A stretch of DNA of 21,995 bases. It comes from JALENY01 sp036310185 (GTDB lineage: Bacteria; Bacillota; Clostridia; Lachnospirales; Lachnospiraceae). Positions within the stretch are counted from its first letter, which is position 1. Every line of letters starts with the position of its first letter. The notes under the pieces are model-generated. The model ran no database searches. It saw nothing but the letters and a program-made list of their open reading frames with translations, and was not told the origin of the DNA. The stretch spans positions 1 to 21,995 of the forward strand of contig JAXJSH010000004.1 of assembly GCA_036310185.1 (NCBI GenBank). The letters run 5' to 3'. Position numbers and translations under genes: made by a program. This document shows positions 21,841-21,995 of the stretch, in pieces.

Positions 21841-21898
21841 GACTCGCGAGAGAACAACACGGACGAGTCGAAAAGCAAAGAACTTTGATAACTGAACA
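21841..21898 (+). promoter_or_regulatory. rRNA leader boxB-boxA antitermination region
   Basis: GACTCG (21841-21846) and CGAGTC (21864-21869) form a 6-bp hairpin like boxB. It is followed by GAACTTTGATAACTGAACA (21880-21898), close to the boxA-like CTTTGAAAACT of Gram-positive rRNA leaders. NusB, S10 and NusG normally bind such a boxA to prevent early termination of rRNA transcripts. The rest of the stretch to the window end shows a CTCTC-GAAA-GAGAG hairpin at 21974-21987. The 16S gene itself is not reached. Confidence 0.75.
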
Positions 21899-21995
21899 GT
21901 AGAACACATCGTATCAGAACTTATGGAAATAAGGGAAGATACATCTCGAAAATTCTTTAAGAGTAAACGAACGCTCTCGAAAGAGAGAACCAAAA

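Noticed and set aside
1..21995. Mobile elements, CRISPR arrays, tRNA genes, prophage or defence genes
   Set aside because: Read through on both strands: no transposase or integrase motif, no regularly spaced repeat and no tRNA-like cloverleaf was found.

Overview
The window looks like a chromosomal segment of a low-to-mid GC member of Clostridia, most likely a Lachnospiraceae relative of Blautia, Dorea or Roseburia. The reasons are strong Shine-Dalgarno sequences, sigma-A promoters with extended -10 elements, the two-subunit pyrK/pyrD dihydroorotate dehydrogenase, an M29 peptidase with a long N-terminal extension, a short L-aspartate oxidase next to a 3H-domain regulator, and a ClpC/RadA neighbourhood leading into an rRNA operon. 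The genus is an inference from remembered protein families; no search was run. Every gene except one cold-shock gene is on the + strand.

Positions 1-1540 hold the possible 3' end of an unknown gene, a long hairpin, a DegV/FakB fatty-acid-binding protein and a small membrane protein. Positions 1550-2060 are a divergent control region: a cold-shock gene on the minus strand and a promoter plus leader for pyrF on the plus strand. A 17-nt sequence (with a matching TTAA tail) occurs both before degV (123-144) and in the pyrF leader (1983-2004), each time on the 3' side of a hairpin.

Positions 2066-12536 form one long co-directional block without a visible internal terminator. It runs pyrF-pyrK-pyrD-pyrE (late UMP synthesis), three small membrane proteins (50 aa, VanZ-like, 104 aa), an HD-domain nucleotidase-like protein, a 683-aa M29 aminopeptidase and then purE-purM-purN-purD (parts of IMP synthesis). 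Gaps are 0-90 nt with several overlaps, and a strong terminator follows purD. pyrE appears to have its own extra promoter.

Positions 12640-16435 hold the NAD operon nadA-nadB-nadC-niaR, which makes nicotinate mononucleotide from aspartate and encodes its probable repressor. Its control region is rich in dyads: a perfect 9-bp inverted repeat, an imperfect operator-like site over the -35 box, and a palindrome before the nadA start. A hairpin lies between nadA and nadB. A terminator follows niaR.

Positions 16440-21535 hold a short GntR/YtrA-type regulator, clpC, a 139-aa protein of unknown role and radA. The last 460 nt have no protein gene. They carry two tandem strong promoters sharing a 17-nt repeat, a boxB-like hairpin and a boxA-like sequence, which is the leader of an rRNA operon whose 16S gene would start beyond the window.

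Most genes are ordinary housekeeping genes. I saw no mobile element, CRISPR array, tRNA or defence system. The most open points are the repeated hairpin-associated motif, the embedded membrane-protein trio, the N-terminal half of the M29 protein, the 139-aa clpC-radA protein, and the dyads around nadA and clpC.
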